This document shows positions 1 to 8,373 of a DNA stretch of 64,000 bases, one piece after another. Source of the DNA: an uncultured Clostridia bacterium. Its GTDB lineage: Bacteria; Bacillota; Clostridia; TANB77; CAG-508. A program made the position numbers and the translations under genes. A model generated the notes under the pieces. That model searched no databases. It had not been told where the DNA came from and saw only the letters and a list, made by a program, of their open reading frames with translations. Numbering within the stretch: position 1 is the stretch's first letter; each line of letters starts with the position of its first letter. The stretch lies in contig CAPPGO010000004.1 in assembly GCA_948678575.1 (NCBI GenBank), positions 115,032 to 179,031 on the forward strand, given 5' to 3'.

Positions 1-356
1 ATATTACTAACTATATCAACATTCTTATCTGATTTTCCTAAAAATTTTAAGTTTTTCTTTTCTTTTAAAAGTATATTATATATTAACATACTTTTACCAA
101 CTTTTGAAAGTCTGGTATATAATTTGCCTCCAACTTCCATAATTACTCTACTTGCCATTCTACTTAAAGTAAGAACTTCTACATTTAATAATGTATTTTC
201 ACCTGTTACTTTAAATAAATTTTGTTCAGCTGTTAAATTACTTTGCTCAGGCACAATAAGATAGATACTTGCAGTACCTATCTTATTTTTTATATCTTCA
301 TATATAATTTTACTTTTCCCACTTCCACTTTTACCGTAAACTAGATTAAATTTCAT
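1..356 (-). CDS. addB: AddB helicase-nuclease subunit, N-terminal part (runs off window)
   Basis: About 118 residues of the N-terminus can be read; the rest lies beyond base 1. They begin MKFNLVYGKSGSGKS, a Walker A motif, followed by LIVPEQSN and LTLSRMASRV and then a segment around EVGGKLYTRLSKVGKSML. This order of GxSGxGKS, VPEQ and LSR is typical of AddB (RexB), the partner of AddA in double-strand break repair by recombination. An AGGAG ribosome site lies 7 bases before the ATG at 356. The upstream transglutaminase gene stops 8 bases earlier, so the two are translationally close. The C-terminal nuclease domain and iron-sulfur cysteines cannot be checked here. Confidence 0.85.
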   Translation of the reverse strand, partial: MKFNLVYGKSGSGKSKIIYEDIKNKIGTASIYLIVPEQSNLTAEQNLFKVTGENTLLNVEVLTLSRMASRVIMEVGGKLYTRLSKVGKSMLIYNILLKEKKNLKFLGKSDKNVDIVSN

Positions 357-363
357 ATTTCTC

Positions 364-1617
364 CTAATAATTATCTAAGCTTAATGTTGGATATACAAAG
401 CTTGAACCATCAACTATTTTTCCATCCTCTGCATGATCTACAAAGAAATCACTTGACCCTTTCAAAAAATACTTTGTATAAACACTATCTGACACACGAC
501 CATTACCTACTATAACAGGATCATCCCATGTGCAATCAACAGCATACCAATTGCTATCTATTTTAACATAATTCCAAGCATGGCTTTCAGTTTCACCATT
601 TGAATTTTGACCTATTCCACAAGCTATTACACATGGAATTCCAAAATCATCCATTATGTATTTAAAAGCTTTTGAATATCCTTCACATACAGCTTCTTTA
701 TTTATTAAAGCACCGTATATATTGTATATATTATCTTTTGACAAAGTTTGGTCATAAGATACATTTTTTATTAAATAGTCATGTACAGTTTTAATTTTAT
801 TATAAGCTGTGTCTTCTATAATACTTCCTTCAATATTAGATTTTATAGTTTCTATCATTTCAGACACAACATCAATAGATTGTTTATTATAAAAAGATTT
901 TGATAAATAACTTTCTCCTTCTAAGTTACCTATTTTAACTTTATATGTTTTCAATGGTCCAAAACTTGTAATTTCAGTAGACATATACATTTTAGTTATA
1001 TCTAAATAGAAAATTTCTGGATGATCAAAAAGCAAAGCATTTACTCCAAATTGAAAAGCATTTTCTAAAATTGATTCTCCATTTTCTTGATGTAATAATT
1101 CATTAAACAATGTATCAAATTGTACTTCATAATTTCCAGTTTTTAAATTTTCTACATTATCATACATTCTATCATAAATCATTTTTCCATACATGTCTAA
1201 TTGATAATAATATAGTTTATTTGTAGCATTAGTTGTTGATTTACCTACTGCACTATTGTTATCTTCTGTAATTTCTGGGACTTCTTCTGTTTGTTCCTCT
1301 GGTACATTTATGTAAGGATATTCAATATTGGATTTCTCTTCTACATTGTCAGGTTCTTTGTCTTCTTCATCTACATCACTTTTTGTATTTGCATTTATCC
1401 AATCATCAATATTTTCTTCTGTTATAATTAAATCTTCTATTGGATTTACAGCAATAACTTTTTCTGTTTTTGCATTTATAAGACTTACCAAACTCAAATT
1501 ATCTGGTACTTCAATAATTCCAAAAATGTCTAAACAAAAATAGGTTGTTAATAAAAATATTAGGATAATCAAAGTGGTCATAATGCCAGCTACTAAATTA
1601 TCTTTTTTTCCCATCAT
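364..1617 (-). CDS. Membrane-anchored transglutaminase-like protein
   Basis: 417 residues. One membrane segment lies at about 10-35, then an acidic linker (about 70-125) and a C-terminal transglutaminase-like core. The catalytic triad is visible: Cys311 in AVCEGYSKAF, His346 in ESHAWNYVKI and Asp361 in AVDCTWDDP. Proteins with this fold may cleave or crosslink peptides; many Firmicute members are surface proteins of unknown substrate. The orientation implied by the N-terminal anchor puts the enzyme outside the cell. It is third-last in a run with the DNA glycosylase upstream (12-base gap) and addB downstream, which does not suggest a shared function. The transglutaminase fold is certain from the triad; the substrate is unknown. 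Confidence 0.85.
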   Translation of the reverse strand: MMGKKDNLVAGIMTTLIILIFLLTTYFCLDIFGIIEVPDNLSLVSLINAKTEKVIAVNPIEDLIITEENIDDWINANTKSDVDEEDKEPDNVEEKSNIEYPYINVPEEQTEEVPEITEDNNSAVGKSTTNATNKLYYYQLDMYGKMIYDRMYDNVENLKTGNYEVQFDTLFNELLHQENGESILENAFQFGVNALLFDHPEIFYLDITKMYMSTEITSFGPLKTYKVKIGNLEGESYLSKSFYNKQSIDVVSEMIETIKSNIEGSIIEDTAYNKIKTVHDYLIKNVSYDQTLSKDNIYNIYGALINKEAVCEGYSKAFKYIMDDFGIPCVIACGIGQNSNGETESHAWNYVKIDSNWYAVDCTWDDPVIVGNGRVSDSVYTKYFLKGSSDFFVDHAEDGKIVDGSSFVYPTLSLDNY

Positions 1618-1629
1618 TTTCCTCCACTT

Positions 1630-2502
1630 CTAAGCACCCTTTCCTTGTTCTCTTTTCCAATAAAATAAATATTGTTGAGCTAAACCTGGAATACCTAAAA
1701 ATTTTTCTTCTGCTAATTTTTGTATTTCCTTTTTACTAACCTTTTCTTCATCTTCATTATGTATATATAAATCATTCATAACTCTTCTAACCCAAACATC
1801 AATTGGAAATACATCATATCTTTTTAATGAAAAAAGCATTATACAATTTGCAACTTTTTCTCCAACTCCATCTAATTTCAAAAGTTCTGTTTCTATATAT
1901 TCTAAACTATCATTTTCTTTTAATCGTTCAAGAGAAACTTCTTTTTCTTTTATCATTTTTGTTGTTTTATATACTCTTTTATCTCTAAAACCTAATCCTA
2001 AATTTCTCAAATCTTCTATGCTTGCATTAGATAATTCATCTACACTTGGAAATAAATAGTAATCTTTTCCTCTAAATTCTACTTTTTTTCCATATTTTTC
2101 AGAAATTCTATCTATTATCTTTTTAATTCTTGGAATATTATTATTTGCAGATATTATAAATGAAATTATACATTCCCATAAATCTTGATTTAAAATTCTA
2201 ATTCCTTCACCAAATTCAATGCTTTCTTTTAAATATACATCTATTTTACTTAATGTATCTTTTATTTTGGTATAATCTGTGTTTAAATCAAAATAATCTT
2301 TTACTATATCTTCTAAATTTCCAGTTACATTACCTATAAATGCAAAGTCTTTTCCAATTTGCTTTACATTTATAACTCCATCTTTTATAACACCAGTATA
2401 ACTTCCATCCTCTTCTATATTCCATCTAAAACATTGTCCACATTCAAAAATGTGTACTAAATTAAAACTATCTGGATTTTTTAATATATATTTTTGTTCC
2501 AT
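1630..2502 (-). CDS. ogg: 8-oxoguanine DNA glycosylase/AP lyase (OGG1 type)
   Basis: 290 residues, the usual length. An OGG N-terminal domain (about 1-100, with GQCFRWN) is followed by the HhH-GPD fold. The helix-hairpin-helix at about 208-220 reads LDGVGEKVANC, with Lys216 at the position of the catalytic lysine, and Asp235 in FPIDVWVRR at the position of the conserved aspartate. There is no C-terminal iron-sulfur cluster, as expected for OGG1 relatives. The enzyme removes oxidised guanine opposite cytosine. An AGAGGG ribosome site precedes the ATG, and a sigma-A-like promoter lies at 2533-2561. It is the first gene of a three-gene run with the transglutaminase and addB. Confidence 0.92.
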   Translation of the reverse strand: MEQKYILKNPDSFNLVHIFECGQCFRWNIEEDGSYTGVIKDGVINVKQIGKDFAFIGNVTGNLEDIVKDYFDLNTDYTKIKDTLSKIDVYLKESIEFGEGIRILNQDLWECIISFIISANNNIPRIKKIIDRISEKYGKKVEFRGKDYYLFPSVDELSNASIEDLRNLGLGFRDKRVYKTTKMIKEKEVSLERLKENDSLEYIETELLKLDGVGEKVANCIMLFSLKRYDVFPIDVWVRRVMNDLYIHNEDEEKVSKKEIQKLAEEKFLGIPGLAQQYLFYWKREQGKGA

Positions 2503-2532
2503 TGTTAAAATTCCCTCTCTTGTATCACTTAT

Positions 2533-2561
2533 ATTCTAATACATTTATGTCTTTTTATCAA
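2533..2561 (-). promoter_or_regulatory. Sigma-A promoter of ogg operon
   Basis: On the minus strand TTGATA is followed by 17 bases and TAGAAT, ending about 30 bases before the ogg start. Confidence 0.6.
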
Positions 2562-2605
2562 TGGTAAAATTAAATATTATAAATTATTATACTTTATAAA
2601 TAATC

Positions 2606-2806
2606 AAATAGTTGGGATATAAGAAATTGAATGAAATGACGAATGCGATCGAAAGCAAATTAGAAATTGCTAATATATTTAATGAGTAATGTTCGCGTCG
2701 AGCGAAGCGAGGACTAAGTGAAAGAGGCTCGTTAAATATTTTTGCAATTTCTTTTTGCTGTATTGAGCCGAGGAATATAATGAAATTTCTTATATCCCAA
2801 CTATTT
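2606..2806. mobile_element. MITE-like hairpin element with perfect terminal inverted repeats
   Basis: This fills most of the only gene-free stretch over 300 bases (2503-2828). The outer 23 bases at 2606-2628 are an exact inverted repeat of 2784-2806. Inside them the arms stay partly complementary for about 75 bases, so the whole piece could fold into one long hairpin. The loop region (about 2690-2730) is markedly richer in G and C than its surroundings. If the ends are set at GTTGGG and CCCAAC (2611-2801), each end is flanked by TA, as expected for IS630/Tc1-mariner-type insertion. It has no coding capacity. No second copy is seen in this window, so mobility is inferred. Confidence 0.6.
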
Positions 2807-2828
2807 TATAATTATTAAAAATTAATTA

Positions 2829-3662
2829 TTAATTTTTAAATCCAAGTCCATAAACTTCACGAGCATCTGTAATAATTATAAATGCATTAGGATCTATTTC
2901 CATAGCCATATTTTTAATTGTCATCACATTTCTTCGCTTAGTAATACACATAAGAATAGTTCTTTCTTTGGAAGTGTACATTCCTTTTCCATATAAACCT
3001 GTTGCTCCACTTTCAATATCTAAATTTATTTTCTCTGCTATTTCTTCATACTTATCAGAAACTATATACATCATTTTACTAAAATTAATACCTTCAAAAA
3101 CTAAATCTATCATTTTACCAATAATATAAATTGAAATTGCTGAATATAGACCTATTTCTATTTGTTTAAAAAATATCAAATTTGCAAACACTATAATTCC
3201 ATCCATTATTGCCAAAGTATTTGAAGTTCTAACTTTATTTGAAAAGCTTTTAATAATTTGAACTATCAAATCTGTTCCACCTGTCGAAGCTCTTGCCTTA
3301 AAAACTAACCCCAATCCAATTCCGATTAAAATTCCACCATATATGCTATCTAGAAATCTATCATCTGTAAAAGTTGTAATCATACTAAATACATCTATCA
3401 TTTTAGAATATAGCAAAGTAGCATAAATGCCTTTTAATAAAAATTCTTTTCCTAATCTAAAATAACTAATTATAAAAAGTGGAATATTCATAACAATAAT
3501 TGTAGTTCCCATAGGAATATTAAAAAAGTAATACAATATTGTAGCAATACCTGCAAAACCACCACTAGACAATCTATTAGGCAACAAAAATAAAGCTGTA
3601 CCAATACCAGCAATAACACATCCAATAGTAATTAACATATAATCTTTAACTTTATTTTTCAT
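2829..3662 (-). CDS. YitT family membrane protein (DUF161/DUF2179)
   Basis: 277 residues from the ATG at 3662; a GTG start 12 bases earlier is possible but has a poorer ribosome site. Five or six hydrophobic segments with glycine-rich turns (SSGGFAGIATIL, GGILIGIGLGLV, ARASTGGTDLIVQ) match the YitT domain. The C-terminal roughly 80 residues (ITKRRNVMTIKNMAMEIDP, ITDAREVYGLGF) form the cytoplasmic DUF2179 domain. The family is common and usually multi-copy in Firmicutes; its transport or signalling role is not established. The ribosome site lies in the 3' arm of the hairpin at 3666-3700, so readthrough and translation may be coupled. Confidence 0.88.
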   Translation of the reverse strand: MKNKVKDYMLITIGCVIAGIGTALFLLPNRLSSGGFAGIATILYYFFNIPMGTTIIVMNIPLFIISYFRLGKEFLLKGIYATLLYSKMIDVFSMITTFTDDRFLDSIYGGILIGIGLGLVFKARASTGGTDLIVQIIKSFSNKVRTSNTLAIMDGIIVFANLIFFKQIEIGLYSAISIYIIGKMIDLVFEGINFSKMMYIVSDKYEEIAEKINLDIESGATGLYGKGMYTSKERTILMCITKRRNVMTIKNMAMEIDPNAFIIITDAREVYGLGFKN

Positions 3663-3665
3663 ATA

Positions 3666-3700
3666 AAAACACACCTATATTCTTAGTATAAGTGTGTTTT
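3666..3700 (-). terminator. Hairpin after the radical SAM gene, overlapping the yitT ribosome site
   Basis: AAAACACAC pairs with GTGTGTTTT around a 17-base loop and is followed on the minus strand by a T-rich run. The 3' arm contains the GGTG part of the yitT ribosome site. Confidence 0.6.
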
Positions 3701-3706
3701 CAAAAA

Positions 3707-4762
3707 TTATTCATCTATAAAATCTTGATATTTTTTTGTTACTGTCACATCAATTTTACTTGCTGGACATTTTTCATCCATTTTAATTAAAACATCCACA
3801 TCATATGTATCTTTAAGTTTTTCAACATTTTGTTTTTTGAATCCTACTACATTACTAACATTTTGTGGATTAACTCTAATTTCAACTTCTTTTACTTTTG
3901 TATTAAATTTTTTAATTTTATCCACAATAGTATCATAATAAATTGAAGATTCTACTAATTGCCTAAATGTTTCATGATATGGACCTGCGACTACCTCACT
4001 ACCTTTTTTATCTGGTCCACAAATAGTTTCTGTGTTTTGAAGTCCTATTCGTATAACATTTATCTTTTTCTTACCAAAGAAATAGCATAATTCTTTGCAT
4101 CTTTCAACAGCCTGTTCTACTGATAATGGTTCATATATACCATCTAAATATTCTTTTTCTAATTCTGTGCCTCTTATTACTAAAACTGGGTAAATTCTAA
4201 CCATTTTAGGTTTTAATTTAGCTAAATCTTTTGCTGTATTTATTTCATCTAAAACAGTACTTTCTGGCAGTCCTACCATCATCTGATGACCTAATTTAAA
4301 ACCATACCATCTAATAAGCCTAGATGATTTTTTTACATCTTCAAATGTATGTCCTCTCTTACATTTTTCTAAAATATAATTGTTAGTAGATTGAACTCCA
4401 AGTTCTATTGTCTTTACTTTATATTTTTTTAATCTTTTTAAAATAGTCTTATCTATTGCATCTGGTCTAGTAGAAATTCTAATACTATCAACTTTTTTTA
4501 ATTTAACATATTCATAAGCAGCTTTCAAAAGTCTTTCCTGTAAATCTGCTTCTATTGCTGTAAAACTTCCACCAAAAAAAGCAACTTCTGGTTTTATTTC
4601 TTTATCCTTAAAGCTATCCAAATAATATTCAATTATATTTTTAACATCTTCTTCTGTAACATTTTTTTGTTCACCACTAATTTTTCTTTGATTGCAAAAA
4701 GTACATTCATTTGGACATCCTAAATGTGGGACAAAAATCGGAATAATATATTGTTTTTTCAT
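3707..4762 (-). CDS. Elp3-like radical SAM protein
   Basis: 351 residues. Cys16, Cys20 and Cys23 in LGCPNECTFCNQ form the CX3CX2C [4Fe-4S] motif of radical SAM enzymes. AFFGGSFTAI, the SAM-binding GGS segment, and EIRVNPQNV near the C-terminus fit the small Elp3/YhcC-like group. It lacks the acetyltransferase domain of full-length Elp3. The group may modify tRNA but the substrate is not known. The start codon overlaps the rnc stop (TAATG), a coupled arrangement; the rnc-elp3-like pairing is common in Clostridia. A terminator-like hairpin follows. Confidence 0.85.
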   Translation of the reverse strand: MKKQYIIPIFVPHLGCPNECTFCNQRKISGEQKNVTEEDVKNIIEYYLDSFKDKEIKPEVAFFGGSFTAIEADLQERLLKAAYEYVKLKKVDSIRISTRPDAIDKTILKRLKKYKVKTIELGVQSTNNYILEKCKRGHTFEDVKKSSRLIRWYGFKLGHQMMVGLPESTVLDEINTAKDLAKLKPKMVRIYPVLVIRGTELEKEYLDGIYEPLSVEQAVERCKELCYFFGKKKINVIRIGLQNTETICGPDKKGSEVVAGPYHETFRQLVESSIYYDTIVDKIKKFNTKVKEVEIRVNPQNVSNVVGFKKQNVEKLKDTYDVDVLIKMDEKCPASKIDVTVTKKYQDFIDE

Positions 4763-5445
4763 TATTGCTCCTTTATGTTTAACATTTCTAAAGTTTTTCT
4801 TGCTGCTTCCATTTCAGCTAGTTTTTTACTTCTTCCAACTCCTATTTGTGTTCTCTTGTCATTTATTAAAACTTCTGCTGTAAACTCTTTATTATGATCT
4901 GGCCCTTTTTCATTAATAATATTATATTTTATTGTTACTTTGCCTTCTGCTTGTAGTTTCTCTTGCAATACTGTTTTGTAATCTTTTTTTCCAACATTTT
5001 GAGATGCATATTCAATTTCATCTTTTATATTATCTATGATAAATCTTTCTGCATTTTCTAAATTAGAATCTAAATAAATTGCTGCAATAACAGCTTCAAC
5101 AGTATCTGCTAAAATTGCTTTTCTTGGACTTTTTGAAGTTTTTTCACTTTTACCCAAATATAAGAACTCATTAAAATTATGTCTTAAAGCAACAGAATAC
5201 AAATTATCTTCACAAACTGAATCTGCTCTAATCTTAGTCATTTCTCCTTCTGCTAATTTTTTATAATGTGTATATAAATATTTACTACTTATAAATTCTA
5301 ATATACTATCTCCAAGATATTCAAGTCTTTCATAACTTTCAACTTTATTTTCATGAGAATAAGATGAATGTGTAAGTGCTTTTTTAAGCAAGTTTTTATT
5401 TTTAAAAGTATAACCAATATTTTTTTCTAATTCGCTTAATTCCAT
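4762..5445 (-). CDS. rnc: Ribonuclease III
   Basis: 227 residues from the ATG at 5445. The catalytic signature ERLEYLGDSILEF (about 39-51, with Glu42 and Asp46) and a C-terminal double-stranded RNA-binding domain (about 155-224, ending RSKKLAEMEAARKTLEML) are complete. The enzyme cuts double-stranded RNA in rRNA precursors and some mRNAs. The frame stays open 17 codons further upstream, but that stretch contains a near-perfect promoter (5465-5493), and GGAGG sits 7 bases before the chosen ATG, so the short start is right. Its stop overlaps the start of the radical SAM gene. Confidence 0.95.
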   Translation of the reverse strand: MELSELEKNIGYTFKNKNLLKKALTHSSYSHENKVESYERLEYLGDSILEFISSKYLYTHYKKLAEGEMTKIRADSVCEDNLYSVALRHNFNEFLYLGKSEKTSKSPRKAILADTVEAVIAAIYLDSNLENAERFIIDNIKDEIEYASQNVGKKDYKTVLQEKLQAEGKVTIKYNIINEKGPDHNKEFTAEVLINDKRTQIGVGRSKKLAEMEAARKTLEMLNIKEQ

Positions 5446-5464
5446 GGTATTTCCTCCATTTACT

Positions 5465-5493
5465 ATTATATATCTTTTTGGAATATTTTTCAA
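5465..5493 (-). promoter_or_regulatory. Sigma-A promoter of rnc
   Basis: TTGAAA, 17 bases, TATAAT on the minus strand. The implied start of transcription (about 5458) falls at the GGAGG itself, giving a leader of only about 13 bases. Confidence 0.8.
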
Positions 5494-5495
5494 CA

Positions 5496-5549
5496 AAAAA
5501 TCGGGTATATATATTATTTAATACAAAATAACATACATACCCGATTTTT
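5496..5549 (-). terminator. Terminator after acpP
   Basis: A perfect 13-bp stem (5496-5508 with 5537-5549, core ATCGGGTAT) encloses a 28-base loop and is followed on the minus strand by TTTTTTG. It separates plsX-acpP from rnc. Confidence 0.75.
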
Positions 5550-5589
5550 AACATAATAAATAATCTTTATTATACTAAACTTTTATATA

Positions 5590-5681
5590 GTCAATTTTCA
5601 TATATGAACAATCAAACGTGGGCTAAAATCTACATTCAATATAAAAGTCAGCCCGCTATTGTTCTATTTATTTTCTAAATA
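5590..5681 (-). other. Structured stretch downstream of acpP
   Basis: GAACAAT and GGGCT near 5640-5672 can pair with AGCCC and ATTGTTC near 5605-5630 as an interrupted hairpin. No T-run follows. It may stabilise the acpP message 3' end; function unknown. Confidence 0.3.
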
Positions 5682-5921
5682 TTACACATTTTCTTTGATA
5701 TAATCAACTACATCTCCGACTGTAACTACTTTTTCAGCGTCAGAATCTGGGATTTCTAAATCGAATTCTTCTTCTAATGCCATTACTAATTCAACTATAT
5801 CTAATGAATCTGCACCTAAATCATCAATAAATGATGCTTCCATTTCGACAGCTGTTTCAGCTACACCTAATTGTTCTACAATTATAGCTTTTACTTTTTC
5901 AAATACTTCCTCAGTACTCAT
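5682..5921 (-). CDS. acpP: Acyl carrier protein
   Basis: 79 residues, very acidic. Ser39 in DLGADSLDIVELVMALE is the phosphopantetheine attachment site. The protein carries growing acyl chains in type II fatty acid synthesis and supplies acyl groups to PlsX, whose gene lies immediately upstream. AGGAGGTG precedes the ATG. The usual fab genes are not adjacent here; the pair ends at the terminator at 5496-5549. Confidence 0.97.
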   Translation of the reverse strand: MSTEEVFEKVKAIIVEQLGVAETAVEMEASFIDDLGADSLDIVELVMALEEEFDLEIPDSDAEKVVTVGDVVDYIKENV

Positions 5922-6000
5922 ATAAGTTACACCTCCTTTTCAAAGATATTACTATATAATCTATTTTTATTATATACGAACTAAAAAGTCAAGTCTTTAT

Positions 6001-7020
6001 TTACTTTTTTTCAAATTCTTCTATCATTTTATCAACTGCTTTACTATTAACAAATCTTTCAGCTTGTTTTATAGTAAAATAAAATAAATATTCATCACTA
6101 CTTCCATGAGCTTTTACTACTGGTTTTTTTACTCCTAAAAATAGAGCTCCACCATATTCTTTATAATCCATGGTTTTTGCAAATCTTTTAATAGCTGGTA
6201 AACAAGGAATTGCTCCAATTGTTGTGAAAATGTTTCTTTTTAAGCTCTCTGTCAAATTTCTTTTTACCATTTTTCCAACGCCTTCTAGTGTTTTTAAGAA
6301 TACATTTCCAGTAAAACCATCTGTAATAACAGCATCTATTTCTCCTGCAAAGCAATCCCTACCTTCAATATTACCAACAAAATTCACACCATATTCTTCA
6401 GCATGCTCATTTAATATATTGAAAGTTTCTTTAACTAAATCATTACCTTTGGTTTCTTCTGTTCCAATATTTAATAATCCTATTTTTGGATTTTCTATAC
6501 CTAATGTATTTTTTAAATAAATAGTAGACATCTGTGCAAATTGTACTAAATTAATAGGTTTGCAATTTGTATTTGCACCTGCATCCATAAGTAAAAAACT
6601 TTTTCCATACGCTGGAAGAAGTGGTGCAATGGCTGGTCTATCAATGCCTTTTATTCTACCAACTAATAAAGTTGCTCCTGTAAGCAATGCTCCTGAATTT
6701 CCAGCAGATATAAATACATCTCCTTCACTTTCTTTAAGCATTTTAAATCCAACTACCATTGATGAATCTTTTTTTTGTTTTATTGCTTGTGTTGGAATAT
6801 CACACATTTCAATTTGTTCTGTTGCATTTTTTATAGATATGTTACTTGCTACTTCTGTAATTGTATCTTTTCCAAAAAATTCTTTTGCCTTAGCATTTAT
6901 AATTTCTTCATTTCCAACAAGAACAATTTCAGATTTTACTTCACTAGCTGCTCTTACAGCTCCTTTGATAGTTGCATCTGGTGCATTGTCTCCCCCCATC
7001 GCATCTAATAATATTTTCAA
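6001..7020 (-). CDS. plsX: Phosphate acyltransferase PlsX
   Basis: 339 residues, typical length. The start MKILLDAMGGDNAPDATIKGA and the later GNSGALLTGAT, IAPLLPA and DGFTGNVFLKTLEG blocks are characteristic. PlsX converts acyl-ACP to acyl phosphate for the first step of membrane phospholipid synthesis (PlsX-PlsY route). It is cotranscribed with acpP downstream. The promoter at 7073-7101 overlaps a direct repeat that looks like an operator, so regulation of this pair by a repressor is plausible. I see no fapR gene here and the repeat does not resemble the known FapR site. Confidence 0.96.
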   Translation of the reverse strand: MKILLDAMGGDNAPDATIKGAVRAASEVKSEIVLVGNEEIINAKAKEFFGKDTITEVASNISIKNATEQIEMCDIPTQAIKQKKDSSMVVGFKMLKESEGDVFISAGNSGALLTGATLLVGRIKGIDRPAIAPLLPAYGKSFLLMDAGANTNCKPINLVQFAQMSTIYLKNTLGIENPKIGLLNIGTEETKGNDLVKETFNILNEHAEEYGVNFVGNIEGRDCFAGEIDAVITDGFTGNVFLKTLEGVGKMVKRNLTESLKRNIFTTIGAIPCLPAIKRFAKTMDYKEYGGALFLGVKKPVVKAHGSSDEYLFYFTIKQAERFVNSKAVDKMIEEFEKK

Positions 7021-7046
7021 GTATTTTTCCCCCTTATACTATTTGT

Positions 7047-7078
7047 ATTACTATTTTACATTAGACATTACTATTTTA
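7047..7078 (-). promoter_or_regulatory. Direct-repeat operator candidate upstream of plsX
   Basis: ATTACTATTTTA occurs at 7047-7058 and again at 7067-7078, exactly 20 bp apart (two helical turns). One copy covers the -10 hexamer, the other lies at the expected transcription start. Confidence 0.5.
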
Positions 7079-7101
7079 AATGCTTTCTGTAAAAAAAGCA
7101 A
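7073..7101 (-). promoter_or_regulatory. Sigma-A promoter of plsX
   Basis: TTGCTT, 17 bases, TAAAAT on the minus strand, about 55 bases before plsX. Confidence 0.65.
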
Positions 7102-7135
7102 TACTTTTTTTATAATTTGACCATAAATTCAGTTT

Positions 7136-7639
7136 TTAAAGTCCATCAAAATTTCTTTTTGCAGCTAATATTGATAAACATAAAAAAATCGCAAAAAAAC
7201 TTATAGAAAAAGCAGTTGGTGTTTGTACTTTCCAAGCTAATTTCAATGCTAAAATTAGAACATACCATTTGAATATATTGAAAAAACAATGTACTTTCCA
7301 AATTGTTGTATTAATAGTTCCACATATTATTCTCATAGCAAGCATATCTATCGAATTTAGCCCAGCTTCATACATAAATTGCTTTGCTTCTATTAAATCA
7401 TTTGGATGAATTTCTAAAATTTCAGCTAAAACATATAGCATAGTTATATCAGGATAAAGCGCATCTTTCTCCCAAAGTTTTACCGTTCTTTCATCTACTT
7501 CATGACCTTTATCTATTATTCTCTCTACTAAACTTAATCTACTTAAACCTTGCTTATCTCTACCTTCTAATATATATTCACCAAAAGTTTTAAATTCACC
7601 AAATTTTTTGTGAGTTTTAAATTCCCTTCTATTACTCAT
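7136..7639 (-). CDS. HTH (XRE-like) protein with C-terminal membrane segments
   Basis: 167 residues. A Cro/C1-type helix-turn-helix occupies about 17-85 (FGEYILEGRDKQGLSRLSLVERI, DERTVKLWEKDALYPDITMLYVLAEIL, IHPNDLI). Two hydrophobic segments follow at about 115-135 and 142-162, so this is a DNA-binding protein tethered to the membrane. It sits 10 bases downstream of a second gene with the same plan, which suggests tandem duplication and possibly a heteromeric regulator. The target is unknown; the neighbouring plsX promoter with its direct repeat is one candidate. Basic residues around 1-15 are unusual for a simple XRE repressor. Confidence 0.7.
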   Translation of the reverse strand: MSNRREFKTHKKFGEFKTFGEYILEGRDKQGLSRLSLVERIIDKGHEVDERTVKLWEKDALYPDITMLYVLAEILEIHPNDLIEAKQFMYEAGLNSIDMLAMRIICGTINTTIWKVHCFFNIFKWYVLILALKLAWKVQTPTAFSISFFAIFLCLSILAAKRNFDGL

Positions 7640-7649
7640 AAATTTCCCC

Positions 7650-8264
7650 TTAATTTTGTATTATACTATTGTTATTTACTTCATTTTGATTTGTTATATC
7701 AGTAGTTATATTATTTTGTAATGTATTATTTAATATATTATTTTTTTGCATTAATTCTACTTCATTATTCTTTGGTTTAACTCTATATTCAGTAAAATCA
7801 TCAACAGCATTATCTATAACTCTTTCTACTAATTGCATTTGCTTTGGATCATTTGGATCGCTCATCATATTTTCAAACTGTTTATAATTTGCAGCAACAA
7901 CTATTATACATATTCCAGCAATTAACTTAACCGATTGCCTTACAACAACATAGAAAGCATGAAAAAATTTTTCACTAACTCTTTTTGTAGCAGGATTTAT
8001 CTCATGAATAGATTCATCTTGTATCGTAATTCTCTTTTTTAACAATTCATTTGGATTTAACTTCAAATGCTTTGATAATGAATATATGCTATCTAAATCA
8101 GGAAATTCATTTCCTTTTTCCCAATTCATAATAAGTTTGGGCGTAATTTTAGAATCATTAATTTTCCATGCCAGTTCTTCTATACTTAACCCTCGCTTTT
8201 CTCTTGCCTCTTTAATTACTTTACCAACAGAATTAATTGGTAAACGTTTTTCTTTTCTGCTCAT
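7650..8264 (-). CDS. HTH (XRE) protein with membrane segment
   Basis: 204 residues from the ATG at 8264, which has GGAGT at a good distance; the frame is open 20 codons further upstream but crosses the promoter region. The helix-turn-helix at about 10-75 (VGKVIKEAREKRGLSIEELAWKI, ITPKLIMNWEKGNEFPDLDSIYSL, LKLNPNELL) is followed by a single membrane segment near 117-135 (LIAGICIIVVAANY) and an Asn/Thr-rich tail. It is homologous in layout to the gene 10 bases downstream. The arrangement suggests a signal-sensing membrane regulator. No ligand domain is recognisable in the tail. Confidence 0.72.
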   Translation of the reverse strand: MSRKEKRLPINSVGKVIKEAREKRGLSIEELAWKINDSKITPKLIMNWEKGNEFPDLDSIYSLSKHLKLNPNELLKKRITIQDESIHEINPATKRVSEKFFHAFYVVVRQSVKLIAGICIIVVAANYKQFENMMSDPNDPKQMQLVERVIDNAVDDFTEYRVKPKNNEVELMQKNNILNNTLQNNITTDITNQNEVNNNSIIQN

Positions 8265-8292
8265 ATTAAACTCCATTTGTTCATATATATTG

Positions 8293-8321
8293 ATTTTACA
8301 TATAATTATTTCAAAAATCAA
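8293..8321 (-). promoter_or_regulatory. Sigma-A promoter of the HTH gene pair
   Basis: TTGATT, 17 bases, TAAAAT on the minus strand, directly after the tuf terminator. Confidence 0.6.
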
Positions 8322-8323
8322 CA

Positions 8324-8356
8324 AAAAAGAGTTCTTTTATATAAAGAACTCTTTTT
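8324..8356 (-). terminator. Terminator of tuf
   Basis: A 14-bp perfect stem (8324-8337 with 8343-8356, core GAGTTCTTT) has a 5-base loop and is flanked by A and T runs. It closes the str operon. Confidence 0.85.
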
Positions 8357-8373
8357 AATATATTGACTAAATA

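Noticed and set aside
5590..5681. Riboswitch downstream of acpP
   Set aside because: It lies after the coding region and before a terminator with no gene to control; pairing is weak.
6560..7120. Long plus-strand open frame opposite plsX
   Set aside because: plsX is certain on the minus strand; the antisense frame has no family match and no ribosome site.
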